Part shown: piece after piece, positions 53,521 through 63,709 of the stretch
Position numbering within the stretch: the first letter of the stretch is position 1
Layout of the letters: each line of letters opens with the position of its first letter
Source: Cohnella herbarum
Lineage (GTDB): Bacteria; Bacillota; Bacilli; Paenibacillales; Paenibacillaceae
Direction of reading: 5' to 3'
DNA: 64,000 bases
Assembly: GCF_012849095.1 (NCBI RefSeq)
Contig: NZ_CP051680.1
Location: forward strand, 4,557,501 to 4,621,500
The notes under the pieces: model-generated
The model's database searches: none
Seen by the model: the letters and a program-made list of their open reading frames with translations, nothing else
Told to the model about the DNA's origin: nothing
Translations under genes and position numbers: made by a program

Positions 53521-56500
53521 CTATCCGTTTATATCCTCTTCGCGGACTTCTTGCAGCACTTCAAGCAGCGGAGGTTTGCCTGTTCCGAACGGTACGAAAA
53601 AATAAGTGTCCTTCCAAGTTACATTCGGATGCGCATATCCGGTCAATGCATCCTCCCATCCTTTTCTCCCCTTGAACGTGCTGGGGCCGACGAAGAACGG
53701 ATCCCCTAAGTAGTGATGATGCGGCCCTAACAAGTTGCGCAGCGTACTCGTTAAATGAACCTTAATCGTATTGACGCCTGCTTTCAGTTTATCCGAGAGA
53801 TCCCACTCGTACGGTTCCCACGCGATCCGCCCGGCGTTTACGCCGTTCACGTCGACGCTAACGACACACGATGTCGGCTCCCTGAGTCGCAAGATCGCAC
53901 GTTTGGCGGTACCGTCCCACGCGAATTCTTTTTCCAAAGAAACCGTTCCCTGAAAAAAGTGCAAACCTTGGGAAGTCAATTCCTCGATCCGGTATCCGGT
54001 TCTTTGACTTTTTATCGCAAACGTCTCCGCCGATACTTCCACAATTCCCTCAGGACTTGAATAAACCGGCACGGACTTGTCGGCAGCCGTCTCGAAATAA
54101 CCAAGCAAATACAGGCTCTCCAATTCCGTCTTATGGACGAACCGGTTCCTCTCCGTCTCGAACGCGCCGGAATCGTCCAGGAATCGGTGCTCCATCCGCC
54201 CTTCGAACGGTCTTCGGACGACGATGCTGTTCCTGCCGCGACGAACGTACGGGCCGATCTCGATCTTCTCGATCGCCGGGTCGAGCCATTCCCCGCTCAC
54301 CTGTCCGGAGATCTCTTGGCCATTAACTGAAATACTACAAGATCGCAATTCCTCGCCGGCCATGAACAGTCCTTGCCTCAGATCGTAATCCGTACGAACG
54401 GCAAAGGTAAACTCCATTTCGATATCGAGTCGCTCTCTTCGGGCGGCCAGAAGTTCTTGTACGTGCAGCACGTCGCCGGGATCGCTCCACGCCTCTTCCC
54501 CCGCTATTCGGTACCGGCATCGATCCAAGGTCAACGCGTTCGGAAACGGTTCGGCCAATCTCCAAGTTCCTCCAAGCTCGATTGAACTCCGGAGAAATTC
54601 GGGCCCCCGGATCGTTGCGGCCGCGGCAACCGCTTCTTGTTTCCTTCTCGCAATGAACAATACGGATTCTCCGGGTCTCAGCGCGAAGGCATGCAGCGTT
54701 TTTCCTTCTTCCATCGTCACGGCGCAATCTATCCTGTCACCCGAGATAGTATCCTCCATCCGCACTTCGTATGCTCCATCCCATGAGAGAGACAGATTTC
54801 GGCAGGCGTTATCCCTTTGCGAATGAAATAGAAAAAGCGTTTCTTCCCGTTCCTCTTCCGTCCGGCGGTGATGGGCTATCACATTTTTCACTTGTCGTCC
54901 TCTGGCGTCCGTTAGCCGATAAGTTGAAGGCACGTCCGCTAGCGCTCGCTCGAATGTTTTGAACGTCGGCATCATCTGTTCGACATGTTCCCCGCACCAC
55001 TGAATCACCGCCTCCGATGGTTCACCCTCTATGCATTTCGGGAAATCTCCCGCGCTTATGACTTTGCCTCCTTGCTCGACGAACCGTTTCAGAAGCTCGA
55101 AGGTGCTTTTTTCCAACGAAAATAACGCAGGCAAAATCACGAGCGAGTATCGGCTTTCTCCCAACCTCAACCAGCCTTGTTCCGTCTCGCCGTACTTGCT
55201 TAGCAGCATCTCGTCTCCGTAATCGAACTCCCGCTGCATGTCCAGCAGCAATTGCGATAGGTCTCCGAACCGCCGATCGAGCTCCCGCACGGAATGAAGA
55301 CGATCGGGATCGTACAGGCACCATGCGCTGGAGATCGGGTGAACGATCAGAATGTTCGCCGTGGCCGTCCCCGAAGTCAGCGAATTCTGACGATTCGTCA
55401 CATATTGATTAAACAGGTCGAAATCACGCCACCAGGGCTGATGCCAGGAAAGGGACGGCGGGTAGTCTCTTTTACGCGCGCCCCGCAATGAGTACGAGGC
55501 TAAATGCTGGCATTGCACGTTAACCCCCAAAGCCAACTGCCAATCGGCGATCCATTTCAGATCCTCGAAATCCGCTCCCCAGCCGCTGCAGCCGAACGTT
55601 TCCGCCAACACCTGCTTCCTTCCCAACTGGCGGGCCGCGCTGGCTGCCTGTTTGATTAAGACGGGACGGGTCAGCCGCAAGCCGAGGTGATCGATGCCCG
55701 GCATTTGCATCCATTCGTAATGAGGCATAGCCGCGCCGATCTGCGAGATTTGGAAAGAGAGCGTATCCTCGGCGGCCATATGCCCCGTAAAGCATAATCC
55801 GTTCTTCTCGCACCATAAGCCGATCTGGGCCGTGAAAGAGGATACGAATTGCCGCGTGACCGCATGCCAGTAATCATGCTTCGCTTTCGTCGATCCTTCC
55901 TGATCGAACCAAAGAGCCGGAAGAATCGATAACAAGCCATATCCCCGGTCGGCTTCGAAGGTTGCGGCCAACGCCGGGGACCAAGGCCATTTTCCGACGG
56001 CGTACTGGGGCTCGTCGGTAAACACGCCCCGAATCGTCCGCCCGAACTCGTGCCCGAATCGTTCCCTGTACTTCTCGTGCGTATGTCCGATAAAACAGGC
56101 CACCGCATCGGGATCCAGCAGATCTGTATAGTAAGGGTTAGCGTCGTAATAAACATGCAGAACTTGCGATTGCGAGTTTACGCCACTCTCCAGAGGGATT
56201 TGCCGCCATCGGCCATCGGCTTCATCCCGGATATAGCAGGCAAGACTTCGGTCCGTGAGTTGAAGCCGCGCGGGGTCGACCGTTTCACGGCATAACCACT
56301 TTTGCTGATACCGCTCCCCTTCGCTTGGCACCCTGCCTCCGCAAAATCCGCTTGGCCACGCATCCTCGTCATATAGCCAGATTTCCATATCCAACCTATG
56401 CGCTGCTTCGATCGCCGATGCGACCGCGTCCATCCATTCTTCTCCCATATACGGCGTCTGCAGTCCGCCTCTGGCGTGAATGAACACCCCGTGAATGCCC

Positions 56501-56610
56501 GCCGCCTTGAATTCGCGCAGTTGTCGCGCGATTTCCGCCTTCTCCAACTTGTCGTTCCAAGACCAGAACGACAGATTTCCTTTCGTCCAAATCCGGTTAT
56601 TCGCGATCAT
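53521..56610 (-). CDS. Large glycoside hydrolase-like protein (GH106-related)
   Basis: 1029 residues without a signal peptide. The N-terminus SFWSWNDKLEKAEIARQLREF followed by KAAGIHGVFIHARGG and WLYDEDAWPSGFCGG matches the TIM-barrel start of GH106-type alpha-L-rhamnosidase relatives. Putative acidic sites are FTDEPQY near residue 198 and LAETFGCSGWG near 335. A Rossmann/amidotransferase-like middle and beta-sandwich C-terminus follow (SISVNGQEISGQVSG, VNGVNAGRIAWEPYEW). It would act inside the cell on imported oligosaccharides. The start overlaps the upstream gene by 14 bp, so translation is coupled. The exact sugar is unknown; rhamnose is only a family-based guess. Confidence 0.72.
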   Translation of the reverse strand: MIANNRIWTKGNLSFWSWNDKLEKAEIARQLREFKAAGIHGVFIHARGGLQTPYMGEEWMDAVASAIEAAHRLDMEIWLYDEDAWPSGFCGGRVPSEGERYQQKWLCRETVDPARLQLTDRSLACYIRDEADGRWRQIPLESGVNSQSQVLHVYYDANPYYTDLLDPDAVACFIGHTHEKYRERFGHEFGRTIRGVFTDEPQYAVGKWPWSPALAATFEADRGYGLLSILPALWFDQEGSTKAKHDYWHAVTRQFVSSFTAQIGLWCEKNGLCFTGHMAAEDTLSFQISQIGAAMPHYEWMQMPGIDHLGLRLTRPVLIKQAASAARQLGRKQVLAETFGCSGWGADFEDLKWIADWQLALGVNVQCQHLASYSLRGARKRDYPPSLSWHQPWWRDFDLFNQYVTNRQNSLTSGTATANILIVHPISSAWCLYDPDRLHSVRELDRRFGDLSQLLLDMQREFDYGDEMLLSKYGETEQGWLRLGESRYSLVILPALFSLEKSTFELLKRFVEQGGKVISAGDFPKCIEGEPSEAVIQWCGEHVEQMMPTFKTFERALADVPSTYRLTDARGRQVKNVIAHHRRTEEEREETLFLFHSQRDNACRNLSLSWDGAYEVRMEDTISGDRIDCAVTMEEGKTLHAFALRPGESVLFIARRKQEAVAAAATIRGPEFLRSSIELGGTWRLAEPFPNALTLDRCRYRIAGEEAWSDPGDVLHVQELLAARRERLDIEMEFTFAVRTDYDLRQGLFMAGEELRSCSISVNGQEISGQVSGEWLDPAIEKIEIGPYVRRGRNSIVVRRPFEGRMEHRFLDDSGAFETERNRFVHKTELESLYLLGYFETAADKSVPVYSSPEGIVEVSAETFAIKSQRTGYRIEELTSQGLHFFQGTVSLEKEFAWDGTAKRAILRLREPTSCVVSVDVNGVNAGRIAWEPYEWDLSDKLKAGVNTIKVHLTSTLRNLLGPHHHYLGDPFFVGPSTFKGRKGWEDALTGYAHPNVTWKDTYFFVPFGTGKPPLLEVLQEVREEDING

Positions 56611-58567
56611 GCGACATTGCCCTCTCCAGCCATTCCCGGCAAATTTCCCGATCCCAACCGTTTATTTCGTCCTCCGATCGCAAAGCTTCCTGCCAATGGC
56701 TTACGGCATCCTCTCTTCTGTTCTCTATGTAATCGAGTTGCCCGAGAGATTGAGAGAGAATGGATTTTAGTTTCACGACGATGAATTCGTAGTAGGACAA
56801 TAGATGGGTCACGTTGCGAAGCTGCTCGTCCGGTTCCTTCCCGCCGCCTGCAAGCGGCACGTTTGCAAAGCCGTTGTCCAATACTTCAAGCGCCCGACGG
56901 CATTCGGCGATTCGAGCCCGGGGAACGGATCCGTTGTCATTGGAAGGATTCCAGTTGACGATCTCCTCGTCTTTCATCCTTAACCATGTATCTATGAATC
57001 TCAATTTGAAAAATTCCGTGTTGTATGCCGATAGACCCGCAAGCGCGATCGATAGACGGTCCAGCATCCCCTTGCACAAGCTCGCGCGCTCGCCATAGAA
57101 GAGATTGCAGAAGCGATAGGTAACCCTATCCGCATCGTCTTCCCCTTGCCATGTCAACCGAGAAAAAACATAGAGATTTAGCCACATTGCGACGTCCTCC
57201 GAATTCATTTCCCGTCCGTCGATCGCTTCGATAATCGGCTGACCGCCAATATCTTCCCTTATAATTCTAACGGCCTTGGAATAAGGCAAAATAAGGCTCA
57301 TTACGCCGTTCGCTCCGACGCTGCGATAATAAGCCATATCCTCCGCTATCGTTCGGAGCAGCGGAGGGAACACAGAAGTCAGCATCCAATAGTCGGAATA
57401 ATATTCGAAGACGGTCAAGTTCGTTCCGAACCCGCCGCATGCATTCGCCCATTTCTCCGTAATTTCCTTAAACCGGACGTCGCGCGGCCGATTCGGCGAC
57501 GCTATCGAATCTTTATAGTCCCGTCCCCAGCATGCGATCAACGTATCCAACTCGCTGCTTGCCGGAACTTCCTCCAGCATGCTCCATTCCAACTGCGCGT
57601 TATAGGCGATGTGCTCCACGTTCACGCTTATGCCCTTCGAAGCGAAGGACCGGCGAAGCCGGCTAAGAAAACCGATATAAGTAGAAATAAATCCGGCTTC
57701 CCGGCAAGCCGGACAATTGCATACGTGCTTGTTGTCATTAGGCCACAAGGAGAGCGTCGCCAGAACGGTCCCTCTACGGATCTCCCTCTCCACGTAACGA
57801 ACGACGTTATCGACCATCACTGCGACGCCCGCTTCATTCGAATAACAAGGCTGATCGGCTATTCTTCTCCCGCCTTCGACCGGTAACGCAAACCACTCCG
57901 GATGTTCCGCGAAATGCTCCCCTGACGGGAAAAACATCCCCAGATTATGGCCGCCCAACGTCAGCATTAATTGCCGCTTCGCGAGTTCCGGTCTCAACTC
58001 GTCTTGGTATCGCTCCCACAGATCGAACGTAAAAAACAGATCGTTCAAGCCGTTCTTGGCGGACCAGTCAATTAAATTCATCGCGTATTCGGTCGTCTCC
58101 GAGCTTTCCAGCACGAGCCCCCTTCTGGCGAACGTCGCCTTACGGGTTGTCCTGCCGATAATCGGCACGTTAACCGGCGTTGCGGGAATATGACGGTACG
58201 CGGGAGTCGGCCATGAGATTCCCGCATGCTCCTCAAGAAAACGGTACGTTCCGAACAAGACGGCTCTTGGGCTTGCTCCGGCAATGACCGCGTTGCCGTA
58301 CTCGGCGCGAATCTCGAATTCGTCCAAGTTCTCCGAATCGCCGTCGTTTCCTTGCGGATGGGTCAATCGCAGAACAATAGAGTTTCCCCCTGCTTCCATT
58401 TCCCCTTCCGTAATGGAGCAATCGGCGCGGCCAACAAGCGACAGGTTCGTCTTAAGCTCGTCCGCCGCGAAACGCAACGTTTCATGCGCCGACGCGGGAA
58501 TACAAATCCGTAAGCCCGATTCAATCGTTTCCGTTAAATTAAAGCCGTCTACATTGCTCTTGCTCAT
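56597..58567 (-). CDS. DUF4838-type glycosidase-like protein
   Basis: 656 residues. Residues about 15-135 form an alpha-glucuronidase/GH20-type N-terminal domain (IPASAHETLRFAADELKTNL; ISWPTPAYRHIP). The rest matches DUF4838 proteins: RRGLVLESSETTEYAMNLIDW, NLGMFFPSGEHFAEHPEWFAL, SLWPNDNKHVCNCPAC with paired cysteines, and VFEYYSDYWML. DUF4838 proteins are thought to be glycosidases but lack a proven reaction. It has no signal peptide. It lies between two other glycosidase-like genes and overlaps the next by 14 bp, so all three should work on the same glycan. Confidence 0.75.
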   Translation of the reverse strand: MSKSNVDGFNLTETIESGLRICIPASAHETLRFAADELKTNLSLVGRADCSITEGEMEAGGNSIVLRLTHPQGNDGDSENLDEFEIRAEYGNAVIAGASPRAVLFGTYRFLEEHAGISWPTPAYRHIPATPVNVPIIGRTTRKATFARRGLVLESSETTEYAMNLIDWSAKNGLNDLFFTFDLWERYQDELRPELAKRQLMLTLGGHNLGMFFPSGEHFAEHPEWFALPVEGGRRIADQPCYSNEAGVAVMVDNVVRYVEREIRRGTVLATLSLWPNDNKHVCNCPACREAGFISTYIGFLSRLRRSFASKGISVNVEHIAYNAQLEWSMLEEVPASSELDTLIACWGRDYKDSIASPNRPRDVRFKEITEKWANACGGFGTNLTVFEYYSDYWMLTSVFPPLLRTIAEDMAYYRSVGANGVMSLILPYSKAVRIIREDIGGQPIIEAIDGREMNSEDVAMWLNLYVFSRLTWQGEDDADRVTYRFCNLFYGERASLCKGMLDRLSIALAGLSAYNTEFFKLRFIDTWLRMKDEEIVNWNPSNDNGSVPRARIAECRRALEVLDNGFANVPLAGGGKEPDEQLRNVTHLLSYYEFIVVKLKSILSQSLGQLDYIENRREDAVSHWQEALRSEDEINGWDREICREWLERAMSHDRE

Positions 58568-58601
58568 TGCGGCATTCCCCCAAGTATAATTGTGCGGTAT
58601 A

Positions 58602-58638
58602 GGGAAGGCACGGCCCGCAATAAGCGCCGTGCCTTCCC
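58602..58638 (-). terminator. Intergenic hairpin between the DUF4082 glycosidase and DUF4838 genes
   Basis: A 13-bp perfect stem GGGAAGGCACGGC...GCCGTGCCTTCCC begins 6 bp after the stop of the upstream gene. On the minus strand it is not followed by a T tract, so it may protect or process the mRNA rather than end it. Confidence 0.55.
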
Positions 58639-58644
58639 GTATTT

Positions 58645-61600
58645 CTATTCTTCCGGCACGAACAGGACGTCCCGGAAATAGTTCGTATTGTTAAATGTAT
58701 AGGTCGGCATCGTTCCGATCGCGGTCGTGCTTACCCCGCTGCCCGAATAGGTAACTAGATTTCCGTTCGAGATCGGATTGGCGAAACCCTGCGGGGAAGC
58801 CGCGTAATAGAAATCCGACGGACCGTTCGTAATCGAGACGATATAGTCCGTCCCCGAAGTCACGCTAATCGGCTCCGGAACAATAAACTCGCGCCAGCCG
58901 GGATGCCGGGTCGACACGTTCCAGGTATACGGACCGGCGATCCGCTGACCGTCGCTTACCCTCCAGAGGGACACGAGGTGAGCTCCTCCTTCGTCGGGAT
59001 GGGCATAGAATCGAACGCCGACGATGCGGCCGTCGGCCGTCGGCCGGAATTTCGTCCCCAGCTCGTAACGGCGATCGTTGGAAAAGCTCTGCGGAACCGA
59101 CGTATCCATGACGGTCTGCTCGTGATCCGGAACGAAAACGACGTCCCGGAAATAGTTCGTATCGTTATTCGAATAAGTCGGCATCGTTCCGATCGCGGTC
59201 GTGCTCACTCCGCCGCCCGCGTAAGAGATCAGCCGTCCGTTCGCGATCGGGGTTGAGAACCCTTGCTCGGCAACGGCGTATTGCTTGTCGTACACGCTGT
59301 TCGTGACCGACACGATATATTCCGTTCCTGCCTTGAGCCTCGCGGGGGTCGGGAGAGAGAATTCCTTCCACCCGGATGAGTCTGCGTTTACGTTCCAATC
59401 GTAAGGTCCCGCAAGAAGCGTCCCATCGCCGGCCTTCCATAACGAAACGCGATGAATGCCCGCTTCGTTCTCGTGCGCGTAGATTCTCGCTTTCGTCGCG
59501 TATCCGTCCGTCAGCGCCGTGAACCGGGTGCCCAACTCGTAGCTCGCATCGTTGTCGAAACGCTGCGGCGTTTGCGAGGAGAGCAAGCTCCTGCCGTTAT
59601 TCGGCACGAACTCGATGTCCCGGAAATAGTTCGTGTTGTTAAAAGAATAAGTCGGCATCGCTCCCAGTTGGGAAGAGTTAACTCCGCTGCCCGCATAAGT
59701 GACGAGATGCCGGTTGTTCAAAGGCTGGACGAAGCCTTGCGGGGTATAGACGTAATGTTTGTCGGTCGCGCTGTTCGTGACCGACACGATGTAATCGGTG
59801 TCGGCTTGGACGGACAGAGGCTCGGGAAGCTCGAACAGCTTCCAGCCCGGGGATCCCGCAGGGAACGTCCAAGCGAAAGGTCCGGCTACCCGTACGCCGT
59901 CTCCGACTCTCCAAAGCGATACGCTATGCTGACCGCCTTCGTTCTCGTGAGCGTAGAGTCTCACTTTCGTAACCGTGCCGTCCACGGTCGTCTTGAATCG
60001 CGTACCCAGTTCGTATCGGGCGTCGTTGCCGGCTGCCGTCGGCGTTTCTCCCGCGAATATCGATTCGCGTCCCGTCACGGGATCGCCCGCGGGAATCGCA
60101 GTCGTCGGAGCGGAAGCCGCGACGAAAGCGTCCGCGATCGCGACGGTGCCCGAGGATAGGCGGTGCTTGTTTCCGGATACGGTCAACGTGACGGTGTGTG
60201 GCCCCGCCGGCAAATCCAGCGCCAGAACGAACTCCTTGCCGTATTCGGTTCGAGGAGAATACAGCTCGACGTAAGGATAAGCGACTCCGTCGATCTCGAC
60301 GTCGATTCGGCCTCGGTCCGGACCGGTAGACGCGATCAACGAAAGGTAAGGGCCTTGGAAGGAATACGACAGCTTCGCGCCTTGCGCATTCGATCTCAAC
60401 GCCGCCCCGCCGACGTAAGACGCGCGGGCTTCCGCGCTCCACGTTCCGGTTCGAACGACCTCGTTGCTTTCGGCTTCGGTATTCGCCGTATCGTTAGGAA
60501 CGATGGCAAACAAGGACGTCGATTCCGCTTCCATATCGTACCGGAAGGAGGTCACGTTCTTCCCTACCGTCGCCTGGTTCAGCACGTCCACCACTCGCGA
60601 CGGATTCGGCAGCCTTATGGATTTCATCCCCGCGTTCCCGGCAGCCGAATGGAGCATTAGCAGCTTGTCGTCGGTGCGAATATTGTCTTTGCCGTCGTAG
60701 GAATACACATGGGCGCCGCCCAGATTGCTAGCGATCGAACGGATCAAACCCGCTTTAAGCGGACCGGAGCCGCTGAAGATCGAAGTCCAGGAACCCATGT
60801 TTTTCCTTGCGAAGGACGTTTTGCCCGGATCCGCATCGTAATATCCGAGCCGCACCGCAGTAGGATCCGTCACGTAAAAGGATGGGGTATGTGCATATTC
60901 GGCCTCCACTCCGCCGCTGTCTTCTCCGATGACCCAACCCCCGACGGTCGTCGCAACGCTGCCTTCGGTCGCGGGATCGGAGAAATTCGAAACAATCGTC
61001 GCGGCGCTGGAATAGTCGGCCTTCGCCACGGTCATGCCGATCAAGTCCGTAATATTAGCCGTATCTGAACCGGATTCGTCGAAATAACCGGGCGCTCTCA
61101 GGAACACCAGCACATTGCCGTCTTTCTTTAAACCGTTGATCTCCGTCCTTTGGGCGGACGTGGCCCGGTAAGCGTTCATGAACACGAACGTCTTCACCGA
61201 ATCGGGAATACTCGTCAGATCGGACATGACGTAATATCCGAACTTCACGCCGCTGCGGGCCATCTCGCGCTGTTGCTGCTCGAACAAATGAAAGAATCCG
61301 TAATCCAGATAACCCGCGGGTCCGTAAGGATTGTTGGTCGGCGTAACCTGATTGACGTTGAGAGTATGGTAAGGAAGCGAGTCTTCGTCCAAGATGACCG
61401 CCACGTCCGGTCTGAACTGCCTATCTTGGCTTTGGAGGTAACGGCTTGCCTGAACGGAAAGGAGCTTCTGGTATTCGTCCCATATCCCCTCTTCCTTAAA
61501 CCACCCCTTGGAGTTGATGTCCATCAAGTATTGCCCGCCGCCGGTAACGATTTGATTGCCCGTCTCGCGCCGCAGCGCTTCCAATGTTTCTTCCGGCGTG

Positions 61601-62798
61601 TACGTTCTCGGGGTAAATAAAATATCTGCCGGATATGGCAAATCGTCCACGAGATGGGTACGCGTATCGTTCTCCAAAATAAACATCTTGCCGTGCAGAG
61701 CCAGCGAGTCGAAGGAGCCCATCGGCCCCGCGTTGATGCCCATCGCCCTATCCCCGTATTTGACGGGAGCGCTGATGAAATCCACGTTGGGAGAATCGAG
61801 CAGATCGCCCAATGCGTAATGACCGTTGTTGGACGGACGGGCATAGTGAGCGGCTACGTAGTGATAACCGTACATGGAGCCGAGCAACGTCTGCCCGCCG
61901 GTCGCCTGCTTGAACAATCCCCCGCGAAGTCGATCGTCTCGGCGATTTTCTTGCTGTAGAACGTCTGGTAATCGATCGCTTTGCACTCGGTTTCTATCGA
62001 ACGGAAGAAGCGCTCCGCCGAATAGTCCCTCTCGGCAAGAGTCGGAATGCCTGCCGAGGCAAGCGTTACGCCGGCATCGTTCCAAGCCGCTTGCAGAGCC
62101 GAGTCCGTCGCGTATTTCTCGCTAAGCCATTGCCGAAACGCCGCGACCATCGGAGGCGAGTAATCTTCCCCCGCTCCGATCCTCGCCTCGCTATTGGAGT
62201 CGAAGTACCACTCCCCGCTATCCATGTTCATAATCTGAAAGCCCAAAATCCGATCCGAATAGGGCTGCTGTTTCAGCCATGCGATATAATCGGTCACTAA
62301 GTCGCTCAACTGATTCCGCCAATCCGCGGAAGCCAACGACGGCCACCCGGAACGAAGCCCCCTTTCCGTGACCGCGTATTGGTCGGCCGACAGATCGAAC
62401 AACTGCTCGTCGGCGATGCCGATTCTCAGAATGCCGTAAGCGCCGGGATCGCGCTGGAACACGTCTTCGTTAACTTGTTCGTTCCACGCCATATCGTCAA
62501 GCACGTTAATCCAGAACTTCACGTGCACGTCGCGCGAATTCGCCATATTGATCGTATCTAGAAAAGGAACGTAGTTCGCGTGGATCTTCATCGTGCTGCC
62601 GTACAGAAATTGCGGTACGACCGGAGTTCCGTTGATTTTGAACACCGGACCGCCGTTCTCGTTGCCCATCGTTGCGGTCACGGGCCAATCCGCGGATGCG
62701 TAAGCCCGGGAAGGTTTATCCGGGGAAAACTGCACGATCCCCGTCATGCACAATACGATTGCCAAACAGAAGCGAAGCGTCGATGATATGCGGTTCAT
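58645..62798 (-). pseudogene. Secreted GH42-like glycosidase with three DUF4082-like modules, frameshifted
   Basis: Two overlapping frames give one protein of about 1384 residues. Frame one (62798 to about 61919) holds the signal peptide and the TIM-barrel start, with the acid/base candidate Glu196 in MNMDSGEWYF. Frame two continues at GGLFKQATGG with GSMYGYHYVAAHYA, the nucleophile candidate in ILENDTRTHL and an amidotransferase-like part. Three repeats of about 145 residues then follow (each with YELGTRF or YELGTKF, YAHENEGG-type, GWKLFELPEP-type and TNYFRD segments), matching DUF4082. The frames part at a minus-strand GGGGG tract (61923-61919); one more base would restore the frame. It is either a real mutation, a phase-variable tract or a sequencing error. 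Confidence 0.85.
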
Positions 62799-62841
62799 GA
62801 TAATCCCATCTCCTCATCTTCTCGTCGTAATCGGAATCGAC

Positions 62842-63708
62842 TTACCCTTTAACCGCGCCGGACATCAGTCCGGACACGAAGTGTTTCTGCCCGAATATAA
62901 ACAACGCGACCACGGGAAGCGAAACCATGATCAAAAAGGCGTACACCAAGTTCCAATTTCGGACGTACTGGCTGATAAAGTTGTACACGAGCATCGGAAG
63001 CGTCCACTTGCTGCTGTCGTTCAGGAAAAACAACGGCATGCTCAAATCGTTCCATACCCCGACGAGAGACAGAATCGCTTGAGTCGTAATGACCGGGGTA
63101 AGCAGAGGCAAAATGATATGCAAAAAAATTCTCGTCGTTCCGAAGCCGTCCACGAAAGCCGATTCGTCCAATTCTCGTGGAATGCCTTTGATGAAGCCGG
63201 TAAAAAGAAAGACGGCGAACGGAAGATTCGTCGCGACGACGACTAGAATCAATCCCGTGAGCGTATTCATCAAATTCAGAAATTGCAGCGTTTTGATCGT
63301 CGGAATGTACATTAACGGAGCGACGAGACCCGCGATAAACAGAAAATACGCGCCAGCCGAAAATCCGCTCTTCCTTCTCGCCATGACGAAGGAGGCTATC
63401 GCCGCAAGCATGATGGTCAGGAAGATCGAAAGAAAAGAGATACACACGCTGTTCTTCAAAGATTGCAGGATTCTATCGCCGGATAACACTTGCCGGAAAT
63501 TCCCGAACTCCCAAACCTCGGGCCAAAGCTTGTTAAAGGAAGCCGCCTCCATAGAACTCTTAAACGAACCGAGAATCATCATCAAGACGGGAAAAAAATA
63601 AAAGAACGCGGCAACGGTAAGCACGATCTCCAAAAGGAGTTTCCCCTTCCCCTTCGCCAACTTGGCTAGTCCGTTTCGGGCCGCGCCGGAGCTTGTACGG
63701 GTCGTCAT
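62842..63708 (-). CDS. Carbohydrate ABC transporter permease (CUT1, LplC/MalG type)
   Basis: 288 residues with six membrane helices, the first LLLEIVLTVAAFFYFFPVLMMIL (about 24-46). The EAA loop is ELDESAFVDGFGTTRIFLHIILP near residue 190 in two parts. The C-terminus FVSGLMSGAVKG is the usual ending of this subunit. It is the second permease of an importer whose partner follows at 63710, one base away. The secreted glycosidase gene starts 43 bp downstream, so import and extracellular cutting appear linked. Binding protein and ATPase are not in the window. Confidence 0.9.
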   Translation of the reverse strand: MTTRTSSGAARNGLAKLAKGKGKLLLEIVLTVAAFFYFFPVLMMILGSFKSSMEAASFNKLWPEVWEFGNFRQVLSGDRILQSLKNSVCISFLSIFLTIMLAAIASFVMARRKSGFSAGAYFLFIAGLVAPLMYIPTIKTLQFLNLMNTLTGLILVVVATNLPFAVFLFTGFIKGIPRELDESAFVDGFGTTRIFLHIILPLLTPVITTQAILSLVGVWNDLSMPLFFLNDSSKWTLPMLVYNFISQYVRNWNLVYAFLIMVSLPVVALFIFGQKHFVSGLMSGAVKG

Positions 63709-63709
63709 G

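Noticed and set aside
58645..62085. 1146-residue frame as an independent gene
   Set aside because: Its first 54 codons are out-of-frame sequence of the upstream barrel; homology-like continuity starts only at the G tract, so it is the second part of one frameshifted gene.
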